From Planctomycetia bacterium (GTDB lineage Bacteria; Planctomycetota; Planctomycetia; Gemmatales; HRBIN36): a DNA stretch of 64,000 nucleotides. Below, one piece after another: positions 26,171-35,549 of this stretch (positions within the stretch are counted from its first letter, which is position 1; each line of letters begins with the position of its first letter). Both the position numbers and the translations under genes were made by a program. The DNA is taken from contig JAEUIE010000028.1 in NCBI GenBank assembly GCA_016795155.1, positions 1-64,000 on the forward strand, in the 5' to 3' direction. Below the pieces are notes generated by a model, which searched no databases, had not been told where the DNA came from, and saw nothing but the letters and a program-made list of their open reading frames with translations.

Positions 26171-27775
26171 TCACTGATTTGCATCCCGTACCCAGACGGA
26201 AACCTTGCCGCCCAGGCAGCGGAAGTGGCCCCAGCCCTCTCTATTGGTAAGAACTGGCTCTTTGATGTGTTCCGTGACATCCTGGTATCGCGCATTCGGA
26301 TGGCCGATGTCCATCCATTTTTCACCATCGTCACCATTGCTTATCAGCACAGCAAGTCCACCAGGATGGCTTGGAGTACCCAGGCGTGTCCAGCCGATGA
26401 CATTGGCATGATCGAAATAGTCTTTCTGGGGGCCGTAAGCATAACCACTACGTGCAGCAAGGAATTTATTCAGCATCCATTGATGGGAAGGCAACTTGAT
26501 GATGATTCCCTTGTCTTCGTATTCCGCACCGAAGTAATCGGGGTAGAAAACGCAGGGATAGCCTTCGCGGCGCAGCAGGATGAGTGCGTAGGCTAAGGGT
26601 TTGAACCAGGCCTCAACGGTTGACTGCAGCGCCTGCAGAGGTTGGGTATCGTGATTATCAACGAAGGTCACCGCCAGGATGGGCACCCGCTGCACCAGGC
26701 TGGTATCGAAGATTTTGCGAAGATCGTATTCTCGACCTCGCTGCCCTGCTGTCACAAAGTTGTAATGCAAGTTCACATCAAACAAGCTGAGTCGGCCTTC
26801 CGTGTTGGCGATGTACCAGTTCAGCGTGTCGTTGTTGGTGGTCCAGTATTCACCCACGGCAAAGAGTTCACGGCCGGTTTTCTGTTCGAGGGCATCAAGC
26901 CAATCCTGAAAGAAATCGCCCTGAATGTGTTTGATGGCATCAAGGCGGAAGCCATCCACGCCAATCTCTTCCAGCATCCACTCCCCCGAGTGTAACAGGT
27001 CCGCTTTCACTTCAGGATGATCGACATCGACGTCACTACCCATCAGGAAGTCGTAGTTGCCTTTCTCCAGTTCCACCTTGTCGGCAAAAGTTTTGTCCTT
27101 GATACGATAGATGCGATTCTCTCCAGCTTTGCGAGCATTGAAATCGACACCATCGAAATGATACCAATGGTACTGCATGGGGGAATACTTCCCTGCCCTG
27201 CCAGCATATTCGTAATGCGTGTACGACTTGATCTTTTCCGGCGGGCCTACATCGTGTGTGCGGTTGTTCTCATCAACGGGTATGGCTTCGAACTCCTCTT
27301 CCTTGTCGCCTCCCAGTTTGTGGTTAAACACAACATCAGCATAAATCTGCAACTTTACTTTTTTGGCAGCACGAATCAGGGCAAGCAGTTCATCCCTGGT
27401 GCCATACTTGGTAGGGATGCTGTTCTTCTGATTGAATTCGCCCAGGTCGTAGAGGTCATAGATGCCGTAGCCTACATCGTAGCCACCGGCAGCGCCTTTG
27501 CAGGCAGGAGGCAGCCAGAGCGCAGTGAAGCCGGCCTGAGCCAGTTGTGGCATGGCTTCCGCAAGCCGTTGCCAGTGTTTCTGATCAGCTGGTAAATACC
27601 AGTGGAAGCTCTGCAGTATCACACCATTGACTTCAACTGCTTTCTCATCGCGTTCTTTAGTACGCAGCCCCAGCCATGCAAGAACGGACTTGTGAATATC
27701 GGCATGCAATTCGGGTGTAACAGCCTTGCCGACATCACGCAGTCTTTTTCGCAGTTCGCTGAAGAAAGAGTTCAT
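26171..27775 (-). CDS. Cytoplasmic alpha-amylase, GH13_5-like
   Basis: The product has 534 residues, without a signal peptide, and hydrolyses internal alpha-1,4-glucosidic bonds. All GH13 motifs are present: DVVFNH (Asp147), GFRLDAIKH (nucleophile Asp279), GEYW (acid Glu309) and FVDNHD (Asp376). The Bacillus-type barrel start (GVILQSFHWYLPADQKHWQRL) and the WFKPLAYALILLRREGYPCVFYPDYFG block match the AmyS/GH13_5 subgroup. Ca-site residues (HK near 152) are plausible. An N-terminal ~45-residue extension has no motif. It presumably turns over intracellular glycogen-type glucan. It is alone on its strand between deformylase and a PEP-CTERM gene. Confidence 0.93.
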   Translation of the reverse strand: MNSFFSELRKRLRDVGKAVTPELHADIHKSVLAWLGLRTKERDEKAVEVNGVILQSFHWYLPADQKHWQRLAEAMPQLAQAGFTALWLPPACKGAAGGYDVGYGIYDLYDLGEFNQKNSIPTKYGTRDELLALIRAAKKVKLQIYADVVFNHKLGGDKEEEFEAIPVDENNRTHDVGPPEKIKSYTHYEYAGRAGKYSPMQYHWYHFDGVDFNARKAGENRIYRIKDKTFADKVELEKGNYDFLMGSDVDVDHPEVKADLLHSGEWMLEEIGVDGFRLDAIKHIQGDFFQDWLDALEQKTGRELFAVGEYWTTNNDTLNWYIANTEGRLSLFDVNLHYNFVTAGQRGREYDLRKIFDTSLVQRVPILAVTFVDNHDTQPLQALQSTVEAWFKPLAYALILLRREGYPCVFYPDYFGAEYEDKGIIIKLPSHQWMLNKFLAARSGYAYGPQKDYFDHANVIGWTRLGTPSHPGGLAVLISNGDDGEKWMDIGHPNARYQDVTEHIKEPVLTNREGWGHFRCLGGKVSVWVRDANQ

Positions 27776-27908
27776 TGATCAACCGTTTTCGACTTGCTGT
27801 TGGACAGAACAAGCCGTGGATATTCTTACTTAAGGGATGTCACCCTGCCTACTGAATTGAACAACAGGCGGGTGAATCAGCGTGACGAAGGAATGTATTT
27901 CAGAATTT

Positions 27909-28541
27909 TTATTTCTGTGCTAACCGTTTTCGGCGACAAGTCAGAATCGCTCCTACGCCGGTGGCTGTCAATAAGAATAGGCTGCCTGGTTCGGGCACTG
28001 CTACCGCTAACTGAACATTATCGAGCCCCACTGTTTCAAAGACGCCCACCTGCGATTCGAGCATGATTTCCAGTGCTGTGACATTGCTCATTATCGATGC
28101 TAGGAAATCGGGTGTCGTGCCGAAAGACGTTGCGTTCAGAATGACTGATTGCGTTGACCAGTCTGAACCGGGCAGCCCTGGTGGGACGATGTCCGCAGAG
28201 ACAAAGTTGGCGCCGTTCCGGAGAATGACGATGCCAAATGGAGCATAATCCGCGGTACCAACAATTTGCTTCACATCGAATGAAAGTGTGCCACCTTGAA
28301 AAGCTGATAAGTTACCCAGAAATGGTGCAGGTGCCATCACAAACATATCCTGCAGATCGAGATCCATCTGTTGCAGGTAGCCACCCGGGTTGCCACCCGT
28401 AGCACTGAAGGTAAGCGATCCGCCGGTGCTGGTGGTCCAGCCTTCCAGCCCGGCATCAAAGGTGCTTTGAATGGTTTGAGCTGAAACACCGAGCGGAGCG
28501 ATCATCATGCAACAGAGTACCAGCAAAGTGCGACGGAACAT
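27909..28541 (-). CDS. PEP-CTERM sorting-signal protein, exported
   Basis: The product has 210 residues. The ATG at 28541 has AGGAG five to ten bases upstream and begins a signal peptide (FRRTLLVLCCMMIAPLGVSAQ). The mature part is a beta-sandwich-like domain (FDAGLEGWTTSTGGSLTFSATGGNPGGYLQ, ILRNGANFVSADI), close to a carbohydrate-binding or discoidin-type jelly roll seen in planctomycete exported proteins. The C-terminus VPEPGSLFLLTATGVGAILTCRRKR is a PEP-CTERM signal: PEP, hydrophobic helix, then RRK. It should be recognised by an exosortase, and none is in the window. The gene is divergent from the SGNH hydrolase. Confidence 0.88.
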   Translation of the reverse strand: MFRRTLLVLCCMMIAPLGVSAQTIQSTFDAGLEGWTTSTGGSLTFSATGGNPGGYLQQMDLDLQDMFVMAPAPFLGNLSAFQGGTLSFDVKQIVGTADYAPFGIVILRNGANFVSADIVPPGLPGSDWSTQSVILNATSFGTTPDFLASIMSNVTALEIMLESQVGVFETVGLDNVQLAVAVPEPGSLFLLTATGVGAILTCRRKRLAQK

Positions 28542-28697
28542 GAAACAAACTCCTGTAAATCGAAAGTCACGTAACATGTAATCCTCATTGCATCGGGAAA
28601 TGGCCAAAGTAGTTCAGAAACTGGTTGTTGACCTCTGACAATTGACAGCGACTACTGGTTGGATAACGTAGCAACAGGAAATGAGGGGAGGATTCTA

Positions 28698-29375
28698 ATG
28701 CATTCGATTCGCTGTCTGGCTCTATTACTGTTCGTACTTTCGTCATCATCTATTGAGTTGCATGGGCAGGAGAAAATCAGAGGTCGCAACCATGAACAGT
28801 GGGCGAAGGATATCGCGAAGTTTGAAGTTCAGGACAGGGAAAACCCTCCGCCACAACAAGCCATTCTCTTCGTCGGCAGTTCGAGTATTCGTCTTTGGGA
28901 TACGGGCAAGGCGTTTCCTGAGTTAAAGACTATCAACCGCGGCTTTGGTGGTTCACAGTTGAGCGACAGTATTTATTTTGCTGAGCGGATCATACTGAAG
29001 TATGAACCCCGCAGCGTGGTACTCTATGCTGGTGATAACGATCTGGCTGACAAGGTTTCACCAGAAGAACTGGCCAAGGACTTCAATCAGTTCGTGAAAA
29101 TCATTCACACTAAACTGCCTGGCACAGAGATTTATTTTCTTGCCGTGAAGCCGAGCACCAAAAGGTGGGAATTGTTTGACAAGCAGAAAGAGGCAAACAT
29201 GTTGATCACGACACGGTGCAGCCTGGACAAACGGCTTCACTATGTGGATACTGTCACTCCCATGCTCAACAGTGAAGGGAAACCCCGCAAAGATCTGTTG
29301 CGGGATGATGGACTGCATTTGAACGACCAAGGCTATGACGTCTGGAATAAAATGTTGAAATCACTTCTTAAATGA
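28698..29375 (+). CDS. SGNH/GDSL hydrolase, exported
   Basis: The product has 225 residues from the ATG at 28698, which has GGGGAGGAT upstream and begins a signal peptide (CLALLLFVLSSSSIELHG). SGNH blocks are visible: block I ILFVGSSSI (nucleophile Ser), block II GFGGSQLSD, block III YAGDNDLAD and block V DGLHLNDQGY (Asp-His). It therefore should hydrolyse an ester, probably an acetyl or acyl group on a carbohydrate. The substrate is unknown. A second, unrelated-looking SGNH gene lies at 44543. The gene is divergent from the PEP-CTERM gene, with a ~150-base shared promoter region that contains TTGACA-like elements near 28627 and 28642. Confidence 0.88.
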   Translation: MHSIRCLALLLFVLSSSSIELHGQEKIRGRNHEQWAKDIAKFEVQDRENPPPQQAILFVGSSSIRLWDTGKAFPELKTINRGFGGSQLSDSIYFAERIILKYEPRSVVLYAGDNDLADKVSPEELAKDFNQFVKIIHTKLPGTEIYFLAVKPSTKRWELFDKQKEANMLITTRCSLDKRLHYVDTVTPMLNSEGKPRKDLLRDDGLHLNDQGYDVWNKMLKSLLK

Positions 29376-29614
29376 TCTCTCAATTTCATTCCTATGAGGC
29401 TGAAAGGCATAGAAATGATCATCAATTCAACAAGAAAATGGCACATCTACTTTCTCGATCATCCAGGATTCAACTTCACGTAACCTTAATGATTGTCAGG
29501 ATTTAGATATTCATTTCTTATGAAAGCATACCGACTGACTATTTCATAGTGCGATATATAGTACCATGAAGGAAGATTTGGACTATATGTGAAAATCGTA
29601 ACCTATACTGTCTA
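29376..29614. other. AT-rich promoter region of the kinase-tubulin gene
   Basis: There are about 240 bases without a gene. A TATACT at 29604-29609 fits a -10 element only six bases before the ATG at 29615. A TTGGAC at 29578 is 20 bases upstream of it. There is no ribosome-binding site before either ATG (29615 or 29618). If this is the promoter, transcription would begin at or next to the start codon. Nothing else was recognised here. Confidence 0.35.
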
Positions 29615-32600
29615 ATGATGGCTTTTCGTATCGAAACGCGTGCTGAACCCATTCCCGGCTATTCACTCATTGAGCGAATAGGAGGAGGAGGGTACGGAGA
29701 CGTCTGGAAGTGTGAAGCGCCCGGCGGGTTGTACAAAGCCATCAAGTTTGTGTTTGGCAATCTCGAATCAACCTCAGCTGTTGGTGAAGATGCAGATACC
29801 GGCAGGGCAGAGCAGGAACTCAAATCACTGGAGCGTATCAAGCGTATTCGGCATCCGTTTATTCTCGCGCTAGATCGATACGAAATCATTGATGGCCAGT
29901 TGATGATTGTGACCGAACTGGCTGATTGCAGTCTGCATGATCGTGTCAAGGAATGTCAGCTGCAGGGGTTGCCTGGAATTCCGCAGGATGAGTTGATGGG
30001 CTACATGCTCGAAACAGCCGAAGCACTCGACTACATGACAGAGAAGCATGATCTGCTCCATCTCGATATCAAGCCGCAAAACCTGTTCCTGCTGGCCAAC
30101 CACATCAAGATCGGAGACTTCGGTCTGGTGAAAGATGTCGAAGGCATGCTGGCCAACGTTACTGGCGGATTCACGACACTCTACGCTGCACCGGAATCGT
30201 TTGAAGGTTACGTCAGTCGTCATTCCGATCAATACAGCCTGGCGATTGTGTACCAGGAATTATTAACAGGCTCCAGACCATTTACGGGCAAGAATCCGAG
30301 GCAGTTATTACTGCAGCACGTACAAGGGACCCCGAATCTCGATGCGCTTCCTCCGGCCGAACGCCCCATCGTTGCCCGTGCCTTATCCAAGGCGCCCGCA
30401 GATCGATGGCCCAATTGCAAAGCCTTCGTGAAGGCACTTCAGCAGATACACCAAAGCTACTCACAAAGCGACCAGGCAACCGATACACAACTGGAACGCG
30501 AAGCACAAACGCAACCGATCAAAACACCCTCACCGTCTGATGGCAGCAACCTGGGGCAGTTAAGGAAAGTCACTGGCGATATCCGGCAGGATTTCAAACA
30601 GCGAAGTGATGCCAAACCCGATACTCAGATTGCCCATAACAGCCGGCGAATGCCCAAGCTGCAGTTACCCTCCAAAGAACAGATTGTTCTGCCTGAGTTT
30701 GATCCGAATCAGGGCATACTTCGCCCAACGATAGTTATCGGCCTTGGACAGTTCGGTCGAGCTACCATCAGCTGGATACAGCAGGAACTGATCTCCCATT
30801 ATGGTCAGGACGGTCATCCGCTCTTGCACTGCATGTCACTGGATACCGATGCAACTGCTCCTGCTTCTCACCTATGCACCAAGGAATCAACTGAAGATTT
30901 GCTGTTGATGGGGCTCAACCGTCCCTCCAGATACCTTCGATCGCGCGATACCCTGCCACCGGTGGAAGACTGGCTGAACACCAACCTTCTCTATCGCATG
31001 CCACGCACACTGACCACCAGCGGCATTCGCTCGCTGGGCCGATTGGCATTCATTGAGCATTACAGTGCATTCACTGCGAAGCTGGAAAGAGATATCCAGG
31101 AACTATTGTCCCCTGAATCGATGCAGAAAGCAGTACAAAAATCCGCTGCATCGATCAGACATTCCGTTCCGCGAATAGTGATCATTACCCATCTGGGTGG
31201 TGGCACCGGCAGCGGCATGTTCCTGGATTGCGCTTACGTGGTGCGAGATACGCTCCGGAAATCAGGTATCGAAAAATCGGAAATACTTGGATTGCTTTAC
31301 CTGCCTGATGCCGTGACCATGCAATCACCCGATTTGCCAGAGGCCAATGCGGTTGCAGCATTACACGAACTCTATCACTTCCAGCAGGCCGAAGTTTCCT
31401 TCCATGCCTGCTACCTTGCAAAATCCGAGCCACTGACTGAAGACAAGCCTCCTTTTGATCAGTGTCTGCTGTTTGAAACCCGCTCACTTCCACCGGCTCT
31501 CCAACAGGAGGGTTCCGATACAGCCATCTCGGTAATCCGGCAGGCAGCGGAGTGTGTTTATCGCCTCAGCCTGACATCCCTGGGCAATCTGGCTGATCCA
31601 GTACAGACTTCGAGCCAGCGTGATTTGTATCTGTCATGCGGCGTACAAGTTGCAGCGTCTCCACATCTGCCCGTGATGAATCACGCGATGAAGGTGCTCT
31701 GCAATCAGATGATTGATCACTGGTTGCGTCCCATTACCTCTCAGCAGAATGAAGCCATTCAAAAACGTATAGATGACTTCATCGAGATTGAAAAATATCA
31801 TTCCGAAGGAACATTTCAGCATCTCGAAGCAGGTCTCAGAGATGCACTGGGTAAATCGGCTGATGAAAGCATCCAGGAACTGATTGAACCTTTCCAGTTG
31901 CCGATCAAGCAAAAGCTCCCAGCGTCGCAAGCTGTTCAGGAAACGCTGCAGAAAATTCTCGATATTATCGGCAATGCCAAGGGAGATGATTCCGTCTCGC
32001 ACTCGGTGTTGAATCCCGTGACAGCTTGGGGCCATGCCATCAAAAATGCGGGAGAGTCGTTGACAAAACAGGCATACAAAAAATTTAGACATGCCATTTT
32101 CAGCCTGATGGATAAACCGGGCTTACGCATCGGCGCTGCAGATGTCGCTCAACGATACTTGTTCCGCTGCATGGACAAGCTCATGAACCATCATACCCGG
32201 CAAGCAAAGAAATCGCAGGAAGATTTTGCACTGGCACTGGCTTATCTTCGTGATGATGTGATGGAATACGATCGGATTCGAAACATCACTAAATTTCTCT
32301 GGCCCAGGATGCAGACACCTGCCGAACGACTGATGGCCGTGTACCGGGCGAGGTATGAATCGTTCATGCACGAACGCCTCAGCATGATCTATGAAAAACT
32401 CAAGAATATCTGTGTGACCTTTACACAGGAAATTGAGAAATGCAGAGCCAACCTGCTGTCCTTGCGTTACAGCAAGAATTCTCTTGAAGCGGATGTCCCT
32501 AAAGAACAAAGTGCTGGATCGACGACATCCTATCTGATGCCTGCCAGCATGGAATCACTGACAGATCTGGCACAGAAATACAGTAGCAGCTTTGGGGCAG

Positions 32601-33163
32601 AAGATCTTGAAAAGATCGACAACTTGCTCGCGCACAGCATGTCGGGCAGTTGCCCGCCACTAGGTGATGTTTACCAGATGTCGCCGGAAGCCATGCTGCA
32701 GATACGGAACCAAATACTGGGTGAGATTAAACGATTCCTGACCAAACGCGGTGTATCTATTGATGCCGCATCACTGTTCCTCGAACGATACCAGAGTGAT
32801 GCCGAATTTCTGAACCGCTATCTCACTCAGGCTCAGCCTCATGTTGCATTGACGGGTGGGCATCCATGCCATGAAAATGTCGTCTGCATGGTTCCCGATT
32901 CCGACAACAGTCGGAAACTGCAGTCACTCATCAGCCAAAGCCATCCTGAAATCCAATTGTCCAATCAGTCCACCCCGGATGAGGTAGTGATCTATCGTAC
33001 GCTCCGTGAGTTCCAACTGATGGAGTTGCATGTCCTGCAAGAAGCCGGCCAGCAGGCTTATCAGTCTGCCTTGCAGATTGAGAACTTTACACCTCATGCA
33101 AGGCAGGATATCAGCCACTGGTGCAGCCCCGAAGCCGAGTTGCCGAAAACCCGCAACCTGTAG
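29615..33163 (+). CDS. Ser/Thr protein kinase fused to a tubulin-like (FtsZ-fold) domain
   Basis: The product has 1,182 residues. Residues 15-275 are a Hanks kinase: GGGGYGDV (23-30), Lys44 of AIK, catalytic HLDIKPQN (149-156, Leu in place of Arg in HRD), DFG (168-170), YAAPE (192-194). After a ~80-residue polar linker comes a nucleotide-binding Rossmann-like start, IVIGLGQFGR (373-382), and then the tubulin/FtsZ T4 signature GGGTGSG (528-534). The remaining ~600 residues are helical (no membrane segment). This matches the bacterial tubulin-like (Tubulin_2) family with a kinase joined in front. A kinase thus may phosphorylate its own filament domain or partner. No cell-division gene is beside it. 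Confidence 0.85.
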   Translation: MMAFRIETRAEPIPGYSLIERIGGGGYGDVWKCEAPGGLYKAIKFVFGNLESTSAVGEDADTGRAEQELKSLERIKRIRHPFILALDRYEIIDGQLMIVTELADCSLHDRVKECQLQGLPGIPQDELMGYMLETAEALDYMTEKHDLLHLDIKPQNLFLLANHIKIGDFGLVKDVEGMLANVTGGFTTLYAAPESFEGYVSRHSDQYSLAIVYQELLTGSRPFTGKNPRQLLLQHVQGTPNLDALPPAERPIVARALSKAPADRWPNCKAFVKALQQIHQSYSQSDQATDTQLEREAQTQPIKTPSPSDGSNLGQLRKVTGDIRQDFKQRSDAKPDTQIAHNSRRMPKLQLPSKEQIVLPEFDPNQGILRPTIVIGLGQFGRATISWIQQELISHYGQDGHPLLHCMSLDTDATAPASHLCTKESTEDLLLMGLNRPSRYLRSRDTLPPVEDWLNTNLLYRMPRTLTTSGIRSLGRLAFIEHYSAFTAKLERDIQELLSPESMQKAVQKSAASIRHSVPRIVIITHLGGGTGSGMFLDCAYVVRDTLRKSGIEKSEILGLLYLPDAVTMQSPDLPEANAVAALHELYHFQQAEVSFHACYLAKSEPLTEDKPPFDQCLLFETRSLPPALQQEGSDTAISVIRQAAECVYRLSLTSLGNLADPVQTSSQRDLYLSCGVQVAASPHLPVMNHAMKVLCNQMIDHWLRPITSQQNEAIQKRIDDFIEIEKYHSEGTFQHLEAGLRDALGKSADESIQELIEPFQLPIKQKLPASQAVQETLQKILDIIGNAKGDDSVSHSVLNPVTAWGHAIKNAGESLTKQAYKKFRHAIFSLMDKPGLRIGAADVAQRYLFRCMDKLMNHHTRQAKKSQEDFALALAYLRDDVMEYDRIRNITKFLWPRMQTPAERLMAVYRARYESFMHERLSMIYEKLKNICVTFTQEIEKCRANLLSLRYSKNSLEADVPKEQSAGSTTSYLMPASMESLTDLAQKYSSSFGAEDLEKIDNLLAHSMSGSCPPLGDVYQMSPEAMLQIRNQILGEIKRFLTKRGVSIDAASLFLERYQSDAEFLNRYLTQAQPHVALTGGHPCHENVVCMVPDSDNSRKLQSLISQSHPEIQLSNQSTPDEVVIYRTLREFQLMELHVLQEAGQQAYQSALQIENFTPHARQDISHWCSPEAELPKTRNL

Positions 33164-33250
33164 TATGACAGTTGTCTAAATCGACCTTGACACGTCCTGC
33201 CGCACAGCGATACTGGAGCCTCGTTCACGACATCGGCAAGGAGGCCGAGC

Positions 33251-34018
33251 ATGCGAACCCTGGCAGTCATTCCCGCTCGGTATGCATCCACCCGTTTACC
33301 TGCCAAGCCCCTTCTGCGTGCCACGGGTAAATACCTCATCGAGCATGTGTACGAGAGAGCCAGCCAGGCGAAGAACATTGATCATGTTGTTGTCGCCACG
33401 GATGACCAGCGCATTGCCAGCGCTGTCCGCTCGTTTGGCGGCAATGTTACCATGACTAGGGAAGACCATGTCAGTGGCACCGATCGTGTTGCAGAGGTCG
33501 CACAGTCGCTGCAGGCTGACATCATTGTCAATCTGCAAGGCGATGAACCATTGATCGAACCTGATGCTCTCAATTTCGTTGCAGATGTATTGCATCGCAA
33601 TGCCCAGGCTTCCATGTCTACCCTGGCCACTCCGCTGCGTTCGCTGGAGCAGTATCATAATCCGAATTGTGTCAAAGTGGTGGTAGGTGATCTGGGCCAG
33701 GCATTGTATTTCAGCCGCAGCCCGATCCCATTTGTCCGCGACGGAGCGCCGCTGCTCGCATCTGAACCGTTTCAGTTCTTTCTCCATCTAGGTATTTATG
33801 CTTACCGGCGCGAGTTCCTGCTGAAGCTGTCCCAGAGTCCTGTTTCACCCGTGGAGCGATTGGAGAAACTGGAACAGTTGCGTGTCCTCGCCATGGGGCA
33901 TCGCATCCAGGTGGGTGTCATCGCGGAAGCTTCTGCCGGTGTCGATACACCTGAGGATTACGAGAGTTTTGTTGCTCAATGGAAGCAGATGCAGCAGGAA
34001 ATCAAGCTCGCTGCATAA
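33251..34018 (+). CDS. kdsB: 3-deoxy-manno-octulosonate cytidylyltransferase
   Basis: The 255-residue cytoplasmic enzyme activates KDO as CMP-KDO for addition to lipid A. The nucleotide-binding start IPARYASTRLPAKPL, the VVVATDD strand, VSGTDRVAEV and VNLQGDEP motifs, and LGIYAYRREFL and GVDTPEDYE near the end match KdsB throughout, with normal length (about 250). GCAAGGAGG precedes the ATG at 33251. Its presence supports an outer membrane with LPS, as in planctomycetes. No kdsA, kdsD or lipid-A gene is nearby, so it is transcribed separately from the rest of the pathway. Confidence 0.95.
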   Translation: MRTLAVIPARYASTRLPAKPLLRATGKYLIEHVYERASQAKNIDHVVVATDDQRIASAVRSFGGNVTMTREDHVSGTDRVAEVAQSLQADIIVNLQGDEPLIEPDALNFVADVLHRNAQASMSTLATPLRSLEQYHNPNCVKVVVGDLGQALYFSRSPIPFVRDGAPLLASEPFQFFLHLGIYAYRREFLLKLSQSPVSPVERLEKLEQLRVLAMGHRIQVGVIAEASAGVDTPEDYESFVAQWKQMQQEIKLAA

Positions 34019-34083
34019 TTCATGCTCAGAAACTCAGGTAAACTGCTATCTTGTAGAGAGAAGCACTACCTGAGAAATTCAAA

Positions 34084-35472
34084 ATGAAAATCACGTTTTT
34101 AGGCGCCGCTGGCGAAGTCACAGGATCCTCGTATCTCGTTGAAACCAATCAGTCCCGCGTCCTGGTTGATTGCGGCATCTTTCAAGGCTATGGTGCCGAC
34201 AGCAAGAACATCATTCCCAGACAACTGGAAAAAGTTCGTCTCGATGCTGTGGTGCTAACGCATGGCCATCTGGATCATGTTGGGCGATTGCCCTTGCTCA
34301 ACAAACTGTCGTTTCGTGGGCCGATCTGGGCCAATGGAGCCACGCGAGACATGGGACAACTGATCCTGCTCGATGCGGCCAAGGTGCAGGCCCAGGATGC
34401 AGACAGGAACAACAAGAAACGGCTTCGACGTGGCGATGCACCGGAAGAGCCTCTCTACCGTGCGGAGGATGTCCAGCAGACTGTATCCCTGTTTCGTTCT
34501 CTGGAATACGGCGTGAGCAAAGAGGTTGCTGAAGGAATGACAGCCAGGCTTGTGGATGCCGGTCACATGCTGGGTTCAAGCAGCATTGAATTGACCGTGG
34601 AAGAAAATGGCTCGCGCAAGATCCTAGCATTCTCAGGCGATATCGGGCCTCGTGGTGCACCGTTCCTGCGTGATCCGCAACCGATCCCGCATGCCGATGT
34701 CGTCGTACTGGAATCCACCTATGGCGACCGCGACCACAGGCCGCTGCAGGAAACGCTGAAAGAGTTTCAGAACATCGTTCGCGAAGCGGTGGATCGCAAA
34801 GGTGTCATCCTGGTGCCTGTGTTTGCAGTAGGCCGTGCCCAGCAGATGATTTATCATCTGGCTGCCATGTTCCGCACGAAACAGATACCTGCGTTCCCCG
34901 TGTATCTCGACAGCCCGATGGCTATAGATGCCGTACAGATTTACCGCAAGCATACCAGTATCTTCGATGAAGAGGCACTGGCTTTGAAACGCTCAGGCCA
35001 ACTGGATCAGGATTTCAGCATGGTCAGTGTTTCGGAAACCGCTGATGATTCGAGAAGACTCAACGACCTGGAAGGGCCGATGCTTATCATGGCTGGTTCC
35101 GGCATGTGCAACGCAGGTCGTATCCTGCATCACATGAAACATCGGCTCTGGCAACGGGATACTTATGTCGTCATCGTGGGCTATCAGGGCGAGGGGACAT
35201 TGGGGCGGGCGCTGGTTGATGGGCGAAAGCAGGTAACCATTTACGGCGAATCCATCCAGGTGAACGCGAAAATCCGAACTCTCGGCGGCTTCAGCGCCCA
35301 TGCGGGGCAGACAGAACTCATGCAGTGGTTGGGCAGCATTGCCCAAGGTAAGCCGCGCGTTGTTTTAACACATGGTGAAGATAAACAGAGGCAGGCTTTG
35401 CAGCAGAAAATCAACCAGGCACACGGCATCTCCGCCGACCTGCCTCACCTGTTTGAAGAAATGGTAATCTAA
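34084..35472 (+). CDS. Metallo-beta-lactamase/beta-CASP RNA exonuclease-like protein
   Basis: The 462-residue cytoplasmic RNA-processing nuclease has two zinc ions. Motifs: MKITFLGAAGEVTGSSYLV start, the HGHLDH zinc site (60-65), VDAGHMLGS, SGDIG and LESTYGDR, then the beta-CASP domain with VFAVGRAQQ, SGMCNAGRILHH and the final GFSAHAGQ His. It resembles archaeal/bacterial CPSF-like nucleases rather than RNase J. The likely role is RNA maturation or turnover. It follows kdsB closely but without overlap and precedes a methyltransferase gene by 78 bases. No ribosome-binding site is obvious. Confidence 0.93.
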   Translation: MKITFLGAAGEVTGSSYLVETNQSRVLVDCGIFQGYGADSKNIIPRQLEKVRLDAVVLTHGHLDHVGRLPLLNKLSFRGPIWANGATRDMGQLILLDAAKVQAQDADRNNKKRLRRGDAPEEPLYRAEDVQQTVSLFRSLEYGVSKEVAEGMTARLVDAGHMLGSSSIELTVEENGSRKILAFSGDIGPRGAPFLRDPQPIPHADVVVLESTYGDRDHRPLQETLKEFQNIVREAVDRKGVILVPVFAVGRAQQMIYHLAAMFRTKQIPAFPVYLDSPMAIDAVQIYRKHTSIFDEEALALKRSGQLDQDFSMVSVSETADDSRRLNDLEGPMLIMAGSGMCNAGRILHHMKHRLWQRDTYVVIVGYQGEGTLGRALVDGRKQVTIYGESIQVNAKIRTLGGFSAHAGQTELMQWLGSIAQGKPRVVLTHGEDKQRQALQQKINQAHGISADLPHLFEEMVI

Positions 35473-35549
35473 CGTCTCTTCACTTCCCCAACTGCTGGCA
35501 ACCCGTAAGGTAATTTGATAGCCGTTTCCGGTACTTCAACAGGGTGATT

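Noticed and set aside
29370-29507. Small open frame starting at the stop of the SGNH gene (ATGATC...)
   Set aside because: It has 45 codons with no ribosome-binding site and no family, most likely chance overlap of TAA and ATG.
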